A stretch of DNA of 64,000 nt, from positions 26,288,553 through 26,352,552 of the forward strand of contig OY754469.1 in the NCBI GenBank assembly GCA_963575645.1. The letters are read 5' to 3'. This document shows, in pieces, positions 49,041-62,266 of the stretch. Source of the DNA: Xanthostigma xanthostigma (taxonomy: Eukaryota > Arthropoda > Insecta > Raphidioptera > Raphidiidae). The notes under the pieces were generated by a model that ran no database searches, was not told where the DNA came from, and saw only the letters and a list, made by a program, of their open reading frames with translations. The position numbers and the translations under genes were made by a program. Position 1 is the first letter of the stretch; each line of letters starts with the position of its first letter.

Positions 49041-51389
49041 TGCTTGTATGCGTTAAAATAATAGTTAATATGCAGTTTGCATTTTCTTGTGAGAGAATGA
49101 TCCAAACCTGAATGTTATAGTGTAAATAGACTTACCCTCATGAAATAAAGCAATTTTGCCTATAAGGACTCAATTGCACCTAATTGTCGTAAAGCATGTA
49201 AAAACTGCTTGTCTGCGTTAAAATAATGGTTAATATGCAGTTTGCATTTTCTTATGAGAGAATAATCCAAACCTGAATGTTATAGTGTAAATAGACTAAC
49301 CTTCATAAAATAAAGCAATTTTGCCTATAAGGACCCATTTGCCCCTAATTGTCATAAAGCATGTAAAAACTGCTTGTATGCGTTAAAATAATGGTTAATA
49401 TGCAGTTTGCATTTTCTTATGAGAGAATGATCCAAACCTGAATGTTATAGTGTAAATAGACTTACCCTCATGAAATAAAGCAATTTTGCCTATAAGGACT
49501 CATTTGCACCTAATTTTCATAAAGCATGTAAATACTGCTTGTATGTTTTAAAATTATGGTTAATATGCAGTTTGCATTTTCTTATGAGGGAATGATCCAA
49601 ACCTGAATGTTATAGTGTAAATAGACTTACCTTTGTAAAATAAAGCAATTTTGCCTATAAGGACTCTTTTGCACGCAATTGTCGTGAAGCATGTAAAAAC
49701 TGCTTGTTTGCGTTAAAATAATTGTTAATATTCAGTTTGCATTTTTTATAAGAGAAATGATCCAAACCTAAATGTTATAGTGTAAATAGACTTACCTTCA
49801 TGAAATAAAGCAATTTTGCCTATAAGGACTCATTTGCCCCTCATTGTCATAAAGCATGTAAAAACTGCTTGTATGCGTTTAAATAATGGTTAATATGCAG
49901 TTTGCATTTTCTTATGAGAGAATGATCCAAATCTGAATATTATAGTGTAAATAGACTTACCTTTGTAAAATAAAGCAATTTTGCCTATAAGGACTCATTT
50001 GCACGCAATTGTCGTAAAGCATGTAAAAACTGCTTGTCTGCGTGAAAATGATAGTAAATATGCAGTTTGCATTTTCTTATGAGAGAATGATCCAAACCTG
50101 AATGTTATAGTGTAAATGGACTTACCCTCACGAAATAAAGCAATTTTGCCTATAAAGTCTCATTTGCACCTAATTGTCGTAAAGCATGTAAAAACTGCTT
50201 GTCTGCGTTTAAATAATGGTTAATATGCAGTTTGCATTTTCTTATGAGAGAATGATCCAAACCTGAATGTTATTGTGTAAATAGACTTACCTTTGTAAAA
50301 TAAAGCAATTTTGCCTATAAGGACTCATTTGCACGCAATTGTCGTGAAGCATGTAAAAACTGCTTGTCTGCGTTAAAATAATGGTTAATATGCAGTTTGC
50401 ATTTTCTTATGAGAGAACGATCCAAACCTAAATGTTATAGTTGAAATAGACTTACCTTCATGAAATAAAGCAATTTTGCCTATAGGGACTCATTTGCCCC
50501 TAATTGTCATAAAGCATGTAAAAACTGCTTGTATGCGTTAAAATAATGGTTAATATGCAGTTTGCATTTTCTTATGAGAGAATGATCCAAACCTGAATGT
50601 TATAGTGTAAATAGACTTACCTTTGTAAAATAAAGCAATTTTGCCTATAAGGACTCATTTGCACGCAATTGTCGTAAAGCATGTAAAAACTACTTGTCTG
50701 CGTGAAAATGATAGTAAATATGCAGTTTGCATTTTCTTATGAGAGAATGATCCAAACCTGAATGTTATAGTGTAAATAGACTTACCTTTGTAAAATAAAG
50801 CAATTTTGCCTATAAGGACTCATTTGCACGCAATAGTCGTGAAGCATGTAAAAACTGCTTGTCTGCGTAAAAGTAATGGTTAATATGCAGTTTGCATTGC
50901 CTTATGAGAGAATGATCCAAACCTGAATGGTATAGTTTAAGTAAACTTAATTTTGTAAAATAAAGCAATTTTGCCTATATAGACTCATTTGCCCCTAATT
51001 GTCATAAAGCATGTAAAAACTGCTTGTATGCGTTAAAATAATAGTTAAAATGCAGTTTGCATTTTCTTATGAGAGAATGATCTAAACCTGAATGTTATAG
51101 TTTAAGTAAACTTAATTTTGTAAAATAAAGCTTTTTTGCCTATATAGACTCATTTGCCCCTAATTGTCATAAAGCATGTAAAAACTGCTTGTATGCGTTA
51201 AAATAATGGTTAATATGCAGTTTGCATTTTCTTATGAGAGAATGATCCAAACCTAAATGTTATAGTGTAAATAGACTTACCTTCATGATATAAAGCAATT
51301 TTGCCTATAGGGACTTATTTGCCCCTAATTGTCATAAAGCATGTAAAAACTGCTTGTCAGCGTTAAAATAATGGTAAATATGCAGTTTG

Positions 51390-54180
51390 CATTTTCTTAT
51401 GAGAGAATGATCCAAACCTGAATGTTATAGTGTAAATAGACTTACCTTTGTAAAATAAAGCAATTTTGCCTATAAGGACTCATTTGCACGCAATTGTCGT
51501 GAAGCATGTAAAAACTGCTTGTCTGCGTTAAAATAATGGTTAATATGCAGTTTGCATTTTCTTATGAGAGAATGATCCAAACCTGAATTGTATAGTGTAA
51601 ATAGACTTACACTCATGAAATAAAGCAATTTTGCCTATAAAGACTCATTTGCACCTAATTGTCATAAAGCATGTAAAAACTGCTTGTATGCGTTAAAATG
51701 ATAGTAAATATGCAGTTTATATTTTCTTATGAGAGAATGATCCAAACCTGAATGTTATAGTGTAAATAGACTTACCATCATGAAATAAAGCAATTTTGCC
51801 AGTAAGGACTCATTTGCACTTAATTGTCATAAAGCATGTAAAAACTGCTTGTATGCGTTAAAATAATGGTTAATATGCAGTTTGCATTTTCTTATGAGAG
51901 AATGATCCAAACCTGAATGTTATAGTAAAAATAGACTTACCTTTGTAAAATAAAGCAATTTTGCCTATAAGGACTCATTTGCACGCAATTGTCGTGAAGC
52001 ATGTAAAAACTGCTTGTCTGCGTTAAAATAATGGTTAATATGCAGTTTGCATTTTCTTATGAAAGAATGATCCAAACCTGAATGTTATAGTGTAAATAGA
52101 CTAACCCTCATGAAATAAAGCAATTTTGCCTATAAGGACTCATTTGCACGCAATTGTCGTGAAGCATGTAAAAACTGCTTGTCTGCGTTAAAATAATGGT
52201 TAATATGCAGTTTGCATTTTCTTATGAAAGAATGATCCAAACCTGAATGTTATAGTGTAAATGGACTTACCCTCATGAAATTAAGCAATTTTGCCTATAA
52301 AGACTCATTTGCACCTAATTGTCATCAAGCATGTAAAAACTGCTTCTACGTTAAAATAATGGTTAATATGCAGTTTGCATTTTCTTATGAGAGAATGATC
52401 CAAACCTAAATGTTATAGTGTAAATAGACTTACCTTCATGAAATAAAGCAATTTTGCCTGTAGGGACTCATTTGCCCCTAATTGTCATAAAGCATGTAAA
52501 AACTGCTTGTCAGCGTTGAAATAATGGTTAATATGCAGTTTGCATTTTCTTATGAGAGAATGATCCAAACCTGAATGTTATAGTGTAAGTAGACTTACCT
52601 TCATGAAATAAAGCAATTTTGCCTATAAGGACTCATTTGCCCCTAATTGTCATAAAGCATGTAAAAACTGCTTGTATGCGTTAAAATAATGGTTAATATG
52701 CAGTTTGCATTTTCTTATGAGAGAATGATCCAAACCTGAATGTTATAGTGTAAATAGACTAACCTTTGTAAAATAAAGCAATTTTGCCTATAAGGACTCA
52801 TTTGCACGCAATTGTCGTGAAGCATGTAAAAACTGCTTGTCTGCGTTAAAATAATGGTTAATATGCAGTTTACAATTTCTTATGAGAGAATGATCCAAAC
52901 CTGAATGTTATAGTGTAAATAGACTTGCCTTCATGAAATAAAGCAATTTTGCCTATAAAGACTCATTTGCTTCTAATTGTCATAAAGCATGTAAAAACTG
53001 CTTGTCAGCGTTAAAATAATGGTTAATATGCAGTTTGCATTTTCTTATGAGAGAATGATCCAAACCTGAATGTTATAGTGTAAGTAGACTTACCTTCATG
53101 AAATAAAGCAATTTTTCCTATAAGGACTCATTTGCACGCAATTGTCGTGAAGCATGTAAAAACTGCTTGTCTGCGTGAAAACGATAGTAAATATGCAGTT
53201 TGCATTTTCTTATGAGAGAATGATCCAAACCTGAATGTTATAGTGTAAATAGACTAACCTTTGTAAAATAAAGCAATTTTGCTTATAAGGACTCATTTGC
53301 ACGCAATTGTCGTGAAGCATGTAAAAACTGCTTGTCTGCGTTAAAACTAATGGTTAATATGCAGTTTGCATTTTCTTATGAGAGAATGATCTAAACCTGA
53401 ATGTTTTAGTGTAAATAGACTTACCCTCATGAAATAAAGCACTTTTGCCTATAAGGACTTATTTGCACCTAATTGTCGTAAAGCATGTAAAAACTGCTTG
53501 TCAGCGTTAAAATAATGGTTAATATGCAGTTTGCATTTTCTTATGAGAGAATGATCCAAACCTGAATGTTATAGTCTAAATAGATTTACCTTAATGAAAT
53601 AAAGCAATTTTGCCTATAAGGACTCATTTGCCCCTAATTGTCATAAAGCATGTAAAAACTGCTTGTATGCGTTAAAATAATGGTTAATATGCAGTTTGCA
53701 TTTTCTTTTGAGAGAACGATCCAAACCTGAATGTTATAGTGAAAATAGACTTACCTTTGTAAAATAAAGCAATTTTGCCTATAAGGACTCATTTGCACGC
53801 AATTGTCGTGAAGCATGTAAAAACTGCTTGTCTGCGTTAAAATAATGGTTAATATGCAGTTTGCATTTTCTTATGAGAGAATGATCCAAACCTGAATGTT
53901 ATAGTGTAAATAGACTTACACTCATGAAATAAAGCAATTTTGCCTATAAAGACTCATTTGCACCTAATTGTCATAAAGCATGTAAAAACTGCTTGTCAGC
54001 GTTAAAATAATGGTTAATATGCAGTTTGCATTTTCTTATGAGAGAATGATCCAAACCTGAATGTTATAGTGTAAATAGACTTACCTTCATGAAATAAAGT
54101 AATTTTTCCTATAAGGACTCATTTGCCCCTAATTGTCATAAAGCATGTAAAAACTGCTTGTATGCGTTAAAATAATGGTT
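51390..54180 (+). repeat. Satellite block duplicated at 57490-60120 (copy 1)
   Basis: Offset 6102 bp (37 units) on the left, then 5939 bp (36 units) after about 52400, where this copy keeps one unit that the other lacks. Shared variants are GCCAGTAAGG (51798 and 57900), ATGTTTTAGTG (53401 and 59340), GAAAACGATAG and AAAGTAATTTTTCC. The match ends near 54180/60120. Confidence 0.8.
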
Positions 54181-57100
54181 AAAATACAGTTTGCATTTTC
54201 TTATGAGAGAATGATCCAAACCTAAATGTTATAGTGTAAATAGACTTACCTTTGTAAAATAAAGCAATTTTGCTTATAAGGACTCATTTGCACGCAATTG
54301 TCGTGAAGCATGTAAAAACTGCTTGTCTGCGTTAAAATAATGGTTAATATGCAGTTTGCATTTTCTTATGAGAGAATGATCCAAACCTGAATGTTATAGT
54401 GAAAGTAGACTTACCTTTGTGAAATAAAACAATTTTGCCTTGAAGGACTTATTTCCACCTAATTGTCGTAAAACATGTGAAAACTGCTTGTATGCGTAAA
54501 AATAATAGTAAATATGCAGTTTGCATTTTCTTATGAGAGAATGATCCAAACCTGAATGTTATAGTGTAAATAGACTTACCCTCATGAAATAAAGCAATTT
54601 TGCCTATAAGGACTTATTTCACCTAATTGTCGTAAAGCATGTAAAAACTGCTTGTCAGCGTTAAAATAATGGTTAATTGCAGTTTGCATTTTCTTATGAG
54701 AGAATGATCCAAACCTGAATGGTAAAGTGTAAATAGACTTACCTTCATGAAATAAAGCAATTTTGCCTATAAGGACTCATTTGACCCTAATTGTTATAAA
54801 GCATGTAAAAACTGCTTGTATGCATTAAAATAATGGTTAATATGCAGTTTGCATTTTTTTATGAGAGAATGATCCAAACCTGAATGTTATAGTCAAAATA
54901 GACTTACCTTTGTAAAATAAAGCAATTTTGCCTATAAGGACTCATTTGCACGCAATTGTCGTGAAGCATGTAAAAACTGCTTGTCTGCGTTAAAATAAAC
55001 GTTAATATGCAGTTTGTATTTTCTTATGAAAGAATGATCCAAACCTGAATGTTATAGTGTAAATAGACTTACCCTCATGAAATAAAGCAATTTTGCCTAT
55101 AAAGACTCATTTGCACCTAATTGTCATCAAGCATGTAAAAACTGCTTGTATGCGTTAAAATGACAGTAAATAAGCAGTTTGCAATTTCTTATGAGAGAAT
55201 GATCCAAACCTGAATGTTATAGTAAAAATAGACTTACCTTTGTAAAATAAAGCCATTTTGCCTATAAGGACTCATTTGCACGTAATTGTCGTAAAGCATG
55301 TAAAAACTGCTTGTCTGCGTTAAAATAATGGTTAATATGCAGTTTGCATTTTCTTATGAAAGAATGATCCAAACCTGAATGTTATAGTGTAAATAGACTA
55401 ACCCTCATGAAATAAAGCAATTTTGCCTATAAGGACTCATTTGCACGCAATTGTCGTGAAGCATGTAAAAACTGCTTGTCTGCGTTAATATAATGGTTAA
55501 TATGCAGTTTGCATTTTCTTATGAAAGAATGATCCAAACCTGAATGTTATAGTGTAAATGGACTTACCCTCATGAAATAAAGCAATTTTGCCTATAAAGA
55601 CTCATTTGCACCTAATTGTCATCAAGCATGTAAAAACTGCTTGTCTGCGTTAAAATAATGGTTAATATGCAGTTTGCATTTTCTTATGAGAGAATGATCC
55701 AAACCTAAAAGTTATAGTGTAAATAGACTTACCTTCATGAAATAAAGCAATTTTGCCTGTAGGGACTCATTTGCCCCTAATTGTCATAAAGCATGTAAAA
55801 ACTGCTTGTCAGCGTTAAAATAATGGTTAATATGCAGTTTGCATTTTCTTATGAGAGAATGATCCAAACCTAAATGTTATAGTGTAAATAGACTTACCTT
55901 CATGAAATAAAGCAATTTTGCCTGTAGGGACTCATTTGCCCCTAATTGTCATAAAGCATGTAAAAACTGCATGTCAGCGTTAAAATAATGGTTAATATGC
56001 AGTTTGCATTTTCTTATGAGAGAATGATCCAAACCTGAATGTTATAGTGTAAATAGACTTACCTTCATGAAATAAAGCAATTTTTCCTATAAGGACTCAT
56101 TTGCACGCAATTGTCGTGAAGCATGTAAAAACTGCTTGTCTGCGTGAAAACGATAGTAAATATGCAGTTTGCATTTTCTTATGAGAGAATGATCCATTCC
56201 TGAATGTTATAGTGTAAATAGACTAACCTTTGTAAAATAAAGCAATTTTGCCTATAAGGACTCATTTGCACGCAATTGTCGTGAAGCATGTAAAAACTGC
56301 TTGTCTGCGTTTAAATAATGGTTAATATGCAGTTTGCATTTTCTTATGAGAGAATGATCCAAACCTGAATGTTATAGTGTAAATAGATTTACCTTTGTAA
56401 AATAAAGCAATTTTGCCTATAAGGACTCATTTGCATGCAATTGTCGTGAAGCATGTAAAAGCTGCTTGTCTGCGTTAAAATTATGGTTATTATGCAGTTT
56501 GCATTTTCTTATGAGAGAATGTTCCAAACCTAAATGTTATAGTGTAAATAGACTTACCTTCATGAAATAAAGCAATTTTGCCTATAGGGACTCATTTGCC
56601 CCTAATTGTCATAAAGCATGTAAAAACTGCTTGTCAGCGTTAAAATAATGGTTAATATGCAGTTTGCATTTTCTTATGAGAGAATGATCCAAACCTGAAT
56701 GTTATAGTGTAAATAGACTTACCTTCATGAAATAAAGCAATTTTGCCTATAAGGACTCATTTGCCCCTAATTGTCATAAAGCATGTAAAAACTGCTTGTA
56801 TGCGTTAAAATAATGTATAATATGCAGTTTGCATTTTCTTATGAGAGAATGATCCAAACCTGAATGTTATAGTGTAAATAGTTATACCTTCATGAAATAA
56901 AGCAATTTTGCCTATAAGGACTCATTTGCCCCTAATTGTCATAAAGCATGTAAAAACTGCTTGTCTGCGTTAAAATAATGGTTAATATGCAGTTTGCATT
57001 TTCTTATGAGAGAATGATCCAAACCTGAATGTTATAGTGTAAATAGACTTACCCTCATGAAATAAAGCAATTTTGCTAATAAAGACTCATTTGCAACTAA

Positions 57101-57489
57101 TTGTCGTAAAGCATGTAAAAACTGCTTGTCTGCGTTTAAATAATGGTTAATATGCAGTTTGCATTTTCTTATGAGAGAATGATCCAAACCTGAATGTTAT
57201 AGTGTAAATAGACTTACCTTTGTAAAATAAAGCAATTTTGCCTATAAGGACTCATTTGCACGCAATTGTCGTGAAGCATGTAAAAACTGCTTGTCTGCGT
57301 TAAAATAATGGTTAATATGCAGTTTGCATTTTCTTATGAGAGAATGATCCAAACCTGAATTGTATAGTGTAAATAGACTTACACTCATGAAATAAAGCAA
57401 TTTTGCCTATAAAGACTCATTTGCACCTAATTGTCATAAAGCATGTAAAAACTGCTTGTATGCGTTAAAATGATAGTAAATATGCAGTT

Positions 57490-60120
57490 TATATTTTCTT
57501 ATGAGAGAATGATCCAAACCTGAATGTTATAGTGTAAATAGACTTACCTTTGTAAAATAAAGCAATTTTGCCTATAAGGACTCATTTGCACGCAATTGTC
57601 GTGAAGCATGTAAAAACTGCTTGTCTCCGTTAAAATAATGGTTAATATGCAGTTTGCATTTTCTTATGAGAGAATGATCCAAACCTGAATTGTATAGTGT
57701 AAATAGACTTACACTCATGAAATAAAGCAATTTTGCCTATAAAGACTCATTTGCACCTAATTGTCATAAAGCATGTAAAAACTGCTTGTATGCGTTAAAA
57801 TGATAGTAAATATGCAGTTTATATTTTCTTATGAGAGAATGATCCAAACCTGAATGTTATAGTGTAAATAGACTTACCATCATGAAATAAAGCAATTTTG
57901 CCAGTAAGGACTCATTTGCACTTAATTGTCATAAAGCATGTAAAAACTGCTTGTATGCGTTAAAATAATGGTTAATATGCAGTTTGCATTTTCTTATGAG
58001 AGAATGATCCAAACCTGAATGTTATAGTAAAAATAGACTTACCTTTGTAAAATAAAGCAATTTTGCCTATAAGGACTCATTTGCACGCAATTGTCGTGAA
58101 GCATGTAAAAACAGCTTGTCTGCGTTAAAATAATGGTTAATATGCAGTTTGCATTTTCTTATGAAAGAATGATCCAAACCTGAATGTTATAGTGTAAATA
58201 GACTAACCCTCATGAAATAAAGCAATTTTGCCTATAAGGACTCATTTGCACGCAATTGTCGTGAAGCATGTAAAAACTGCTTGTCTGCGTTAAAATAATG
58301 GTTAATATGCAGTTTGCATTTTCTTATGAAAGAATGATCCAAACCTAAATGTTATAGTGTAAATAGACTTACCTTCATGAAATAAAGCAATTTTGCCTGT
58401 AGGGACTCATTTGCCCCTAATTGTCATAAAGCATGTAAAAACTGCTTGTCAGCGTTAAAATAATGGTTAATATGCAGTTTGCATTTTCTTATGAGAGAAT
58501 GATCCAAACCTGAATGTTATAGTGTAAGTAGACTTACCTTCATGAAATAAAGCAATTTTGCCTATAAGGACTCATTTGCCCCTAATTGTCATAAAGCATG
58601 TAAAAACTGCTTGTATGCGTTAAAATAATGGTTAATATGCAGTTTGCATTTTCTTATGAGAGAATGATCCAAACCTGAATGTTATAGTGTAAATAGACTA
58701 ACCTTTGTAAAATAAAGCAATTTTGCCTATAAGGACTCATTTGCACGCAATTGTCGTGAAGCATGTAAAAACTGCTTGTCTGCGTTAAAATAATGGTTAA
58801 TATGCAGTTTACATTTTCTTATGAGAGAATGATCCAAACCTGAATGTTATAGTGTAAATAAACTTGCCTTCATGAAATAAAGCAATTTTGCCTATAAAGA
58901 CTCATTTGCTTCTAATTGTCATAAAGCATGTAAAAACTGCTTGTCAGCGTTAAAATAATGGTTAATATGCAGTTTGCATTTTCTTATGAGAGAATGATCC
59001 AAACCTGAATGTTATAGTGTAAATAGACTTACCTTCATGAAATAAAGCAATTTTTCCTATAAGGACTCATTTGCACGCAATTGTCGTGAAGCATGTAAAA
59101 ACTGCTTGTCTGCGTGAAAACGATAGTAAATATGCAGTTTGCATTTTCTTATGAGAGAATGATCCAAACCTGAATGTTATAGTGTAAATAGACTAACCTT
59201 TGTAAAATAAAGCAATTTTGCCTATAAGGACTCATTTGCACGCAATTGTCGTGAAGCATGTAAAAACTGCTTGTCTGCGTTAAAACTAATGGTTAATATG
59301 CAGTTTGCATTTTCTTATGAGAGAATGATCTAAACCTGAATGTTTTAGTGTAAATAGACTTACCCTCATGAAATAAAGCACTTTTGCCTATAAGGACTTA
59401 TTTGCACCTAATTGTCGTAAAGCATGTAAAAACTGCTTGTCAGCGTTAAAATAATGGTTAATATGCAGTTTGCATTTTCTTATGAGAGAATGATCCAAAC
59501 CTGAATGTTATAGTCTAAATAGATTTACTCTAATGAAATAAAGCAATTTTGCCTATAAGGACTCATTTGCCCCTAATTGTCATAAAGCATGTAAAAACTG
59601 CTTGTATGCGTTAAAATAATGGTTAATATGCAGTTTGCATTTTCTTTTGAGAGAACGATCCAAACCTGAATGTTATAGTGAAAATAGACTTACCTTTGTA
59701 AAATAAAGCAATTTTGCCTATAAGGACTCATTTGCACGCAATTGTCGTGAAGCATGTAAAAACTGCTTGTCTGCGTTAAAATAATGGTTAATATGCAGTT
59801 TGCATTTTCTTATGAGAGAATGATCCAAACCTGAATGTTATAGTGTAAATAGACTTACACTCATAAAATAAAGCAATTTTGCCTATAAAGACTCATTTGC
59901 ACCTAATTGTCATAAAGCATGTAAAAACTGCTTGTCAGCGTTAAAATAATGATTAATATGCAGTTTGCATTTTCTTATGAGAGAATGATCCAAACCTGAA
60001 TGTTATAGTGTAAATAGACTTACCTTCATGAAATAAAGTAATTTTTCCTATAAGGACTCATTTGCCCCTAATTGTCATAAAGCATGTAAAAACTGCTTGT
60101 ATGCGTTAAAATAATGGTTA
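57490..60120 (+). repeat. Satellite block, copy 2 of 51390-54180
   Basis: Second copy, one unit shorter. Its left end overlaps a 2-unit duplication (about 57250-57579 and 57580-57909, offset 330 bp) marked by GAATTGTATAGTG with TTACACTCATG in both. Confidence 0.78.
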
Positions 60121-60946
60121 ATATGCAGTTTGCATTTTCTTATGAGAGAATGATCCAAACCTGAATGTTATAGTGAAAATAGACTTACCTTTGTAAAATA
60201 AAGCAATTTTGCCTATAAGGACTCATTTGCACGCAATTGTCGTGAAGCATGTAAAAACTGCTTGTCTGCGTTAAAATAATGGTTAATATGCAGTTTGCAT
60301 TTTCTTATGAAAGAATGATCCAAACCTGAATGTTATAGTGTAAATAGACTAACCCTCATGAAATAAAGCAATTTTGCCTATAAGGACTCATTTGCACGCA
60401 ATTGTCGTGAAGCATGTAAAAACTGCTTGTCTGCGTTAAAATAATGGTTAATATGCAGTTTGCATTTTCTTATGAAAGAATGATCCAAACCTGAATGTGT
60501 TATAGTGTAAATGGACTTACCCTCATGAAATAAAGCAATTTTGCCTATAAAGACTCATTTGCACCTAATTGTCATCAAGCATGTAAAAACTGCTTGTCTG
60601 CGTTAAAATAATGGTTAATATGCAGTTTGCATTTTCGTATGAGAGAATGATCCAAACCTAAATGTTATAGTGTAAATAGACTTACCTTCATGAAATAAAG
60701 CAATTTTGCCTGTAGGGACTCATTTGCCCCTAATTGTCATAAAGCATGTAAAAACTGCTTGTCAGCGTTAAAATAATGGTTAATATGCAGTTTGCATTTT
60801 CTTATGAGAGAATGATCCAAACCTGAATGTTATAGTGTAAATAGACTTACCTTCATGAAATAAAGCAATTTTTCCTATAAGGACTCATTTGCACGCAATT
60901 GTCGTGAAGCATGTAAAAACTGCTTGTCTGCGTGAAAACGATAGTA

Positions 60947-62266
60947 AATATGCAGTTTGCATTTTCTTATGAGAGAATGATCCAAACCTGAATGTTATAG
61001 TGTAAATAGACTAACCTTTGTAAAATAATGCAATTTTGCCTATAAGGACTCATTTGCACGCAATTGTCGTGAAGCATGTAAAAACTGCTTGTCTGCGTTT
61101 AAATAATGGTTAATATGCAGTTTGCATTTTCTTATGAGAGAATGATCCAAACCTGAATGTTATAGTGTAAATAGATTAACCTTTGTAAAATAAAGCAATT
61201 TTGCCTATAAGGACTCATTTGCATGCAATTGTCGTGAAGCATGTAAAAGCTGCTTGTCTGCGTTAAAATAATGGTTATTATGCAGTTTGCATTTTCTTAT
61301 GAGAGAATGTTCCAAACCTAAATGTTATAGTGTAAATAGACTAACCTTCATGAAATAAAGCAATTTTGCCTATAGGGACTCATTTGCCCCTTATTGTCAT
61401 AAAGCATGTAAAAACTGCTTGTCAGCGTTAAAATAATGGTTAATATGCAGTTTGCATTTTCTTATGAGAGAATGATCCAAACCTGAATGTTATAGTGTAA
61501 ATAGACTTACCTTCATGAAATAAAGCAATTTTGCCTATAAGGACTCATTTGCCCCTAATTGTCATAAAGCATGTAAAAACTGCTTGTATGCGTTAAAATA
61601 ATGTATAATATGCAGTTTGCATTTTCTTATGAGAGAATGATCCAAACCTGAATGTTATAGTGTAAATAGACTAACCTTTGTAAAATAATGCAATTTTGCC
61701 TATAAGGACTCATTTGCACGCAATTGTCGTGAAGCATGTAAAAACTGCTTGTCTGCGTTTAAATAATGGTTAATATGCAGTTTGCATTTTCTTATGAGAG
61801 AATGATCCAAACCTGAATGTTATAGTGTAAATAGATTAACCTTTGTAAAATAAAGCAATTTTGCCTATAAGGACTCATTTGCATGCAATTGTCGTGAAGC
61901 ATGTAAAAGCTGCTTGTCTGCGTTAAAATAATGGTTATTATGCAGTTTGCATTTTCTTATGAGAGAATGTTCCAAACCTAAATGTTATAGTGTAAATAGA
62001 CTAACCTTCATGAAATAAAGCAATTTTGCCTATAGGGACTCATTTGCCCCTAATTGTCATAAAGCATGTAAAAACTGCTTGTCAGCGTTAAAATAATGGT
62101 TAATATGCAGTTTGCATTTTCTTATGAGAGAATGATCCAAACCTGAATGTTATAGTGTAAATAGACTTACCTTCATGAAATAAAGCAATTTTGCCTATAA
62201 GGACTCATTTGCCCCTAATTGTCATAAAGCATGTAAAAACTGCTTGTATGCGTTAAAATAATGTAT
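60947..62266 (+). repeat. 4-unit (660-bp) tandem duplication, very young
   Basis: The copies are 60947-61606 and 61607-62266. A line-by-line reading shows one difference (CCCCTTATTG at 61387 against CCCCTAATTG at 62047). Outside the pair the sequences diverge at once on the left (GAAAACGATAGTAAATA against AAAATAATGTATAATA), and the match extends about 60 bp past the right end, as expected of a tandem event. Confidence 0.9.
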
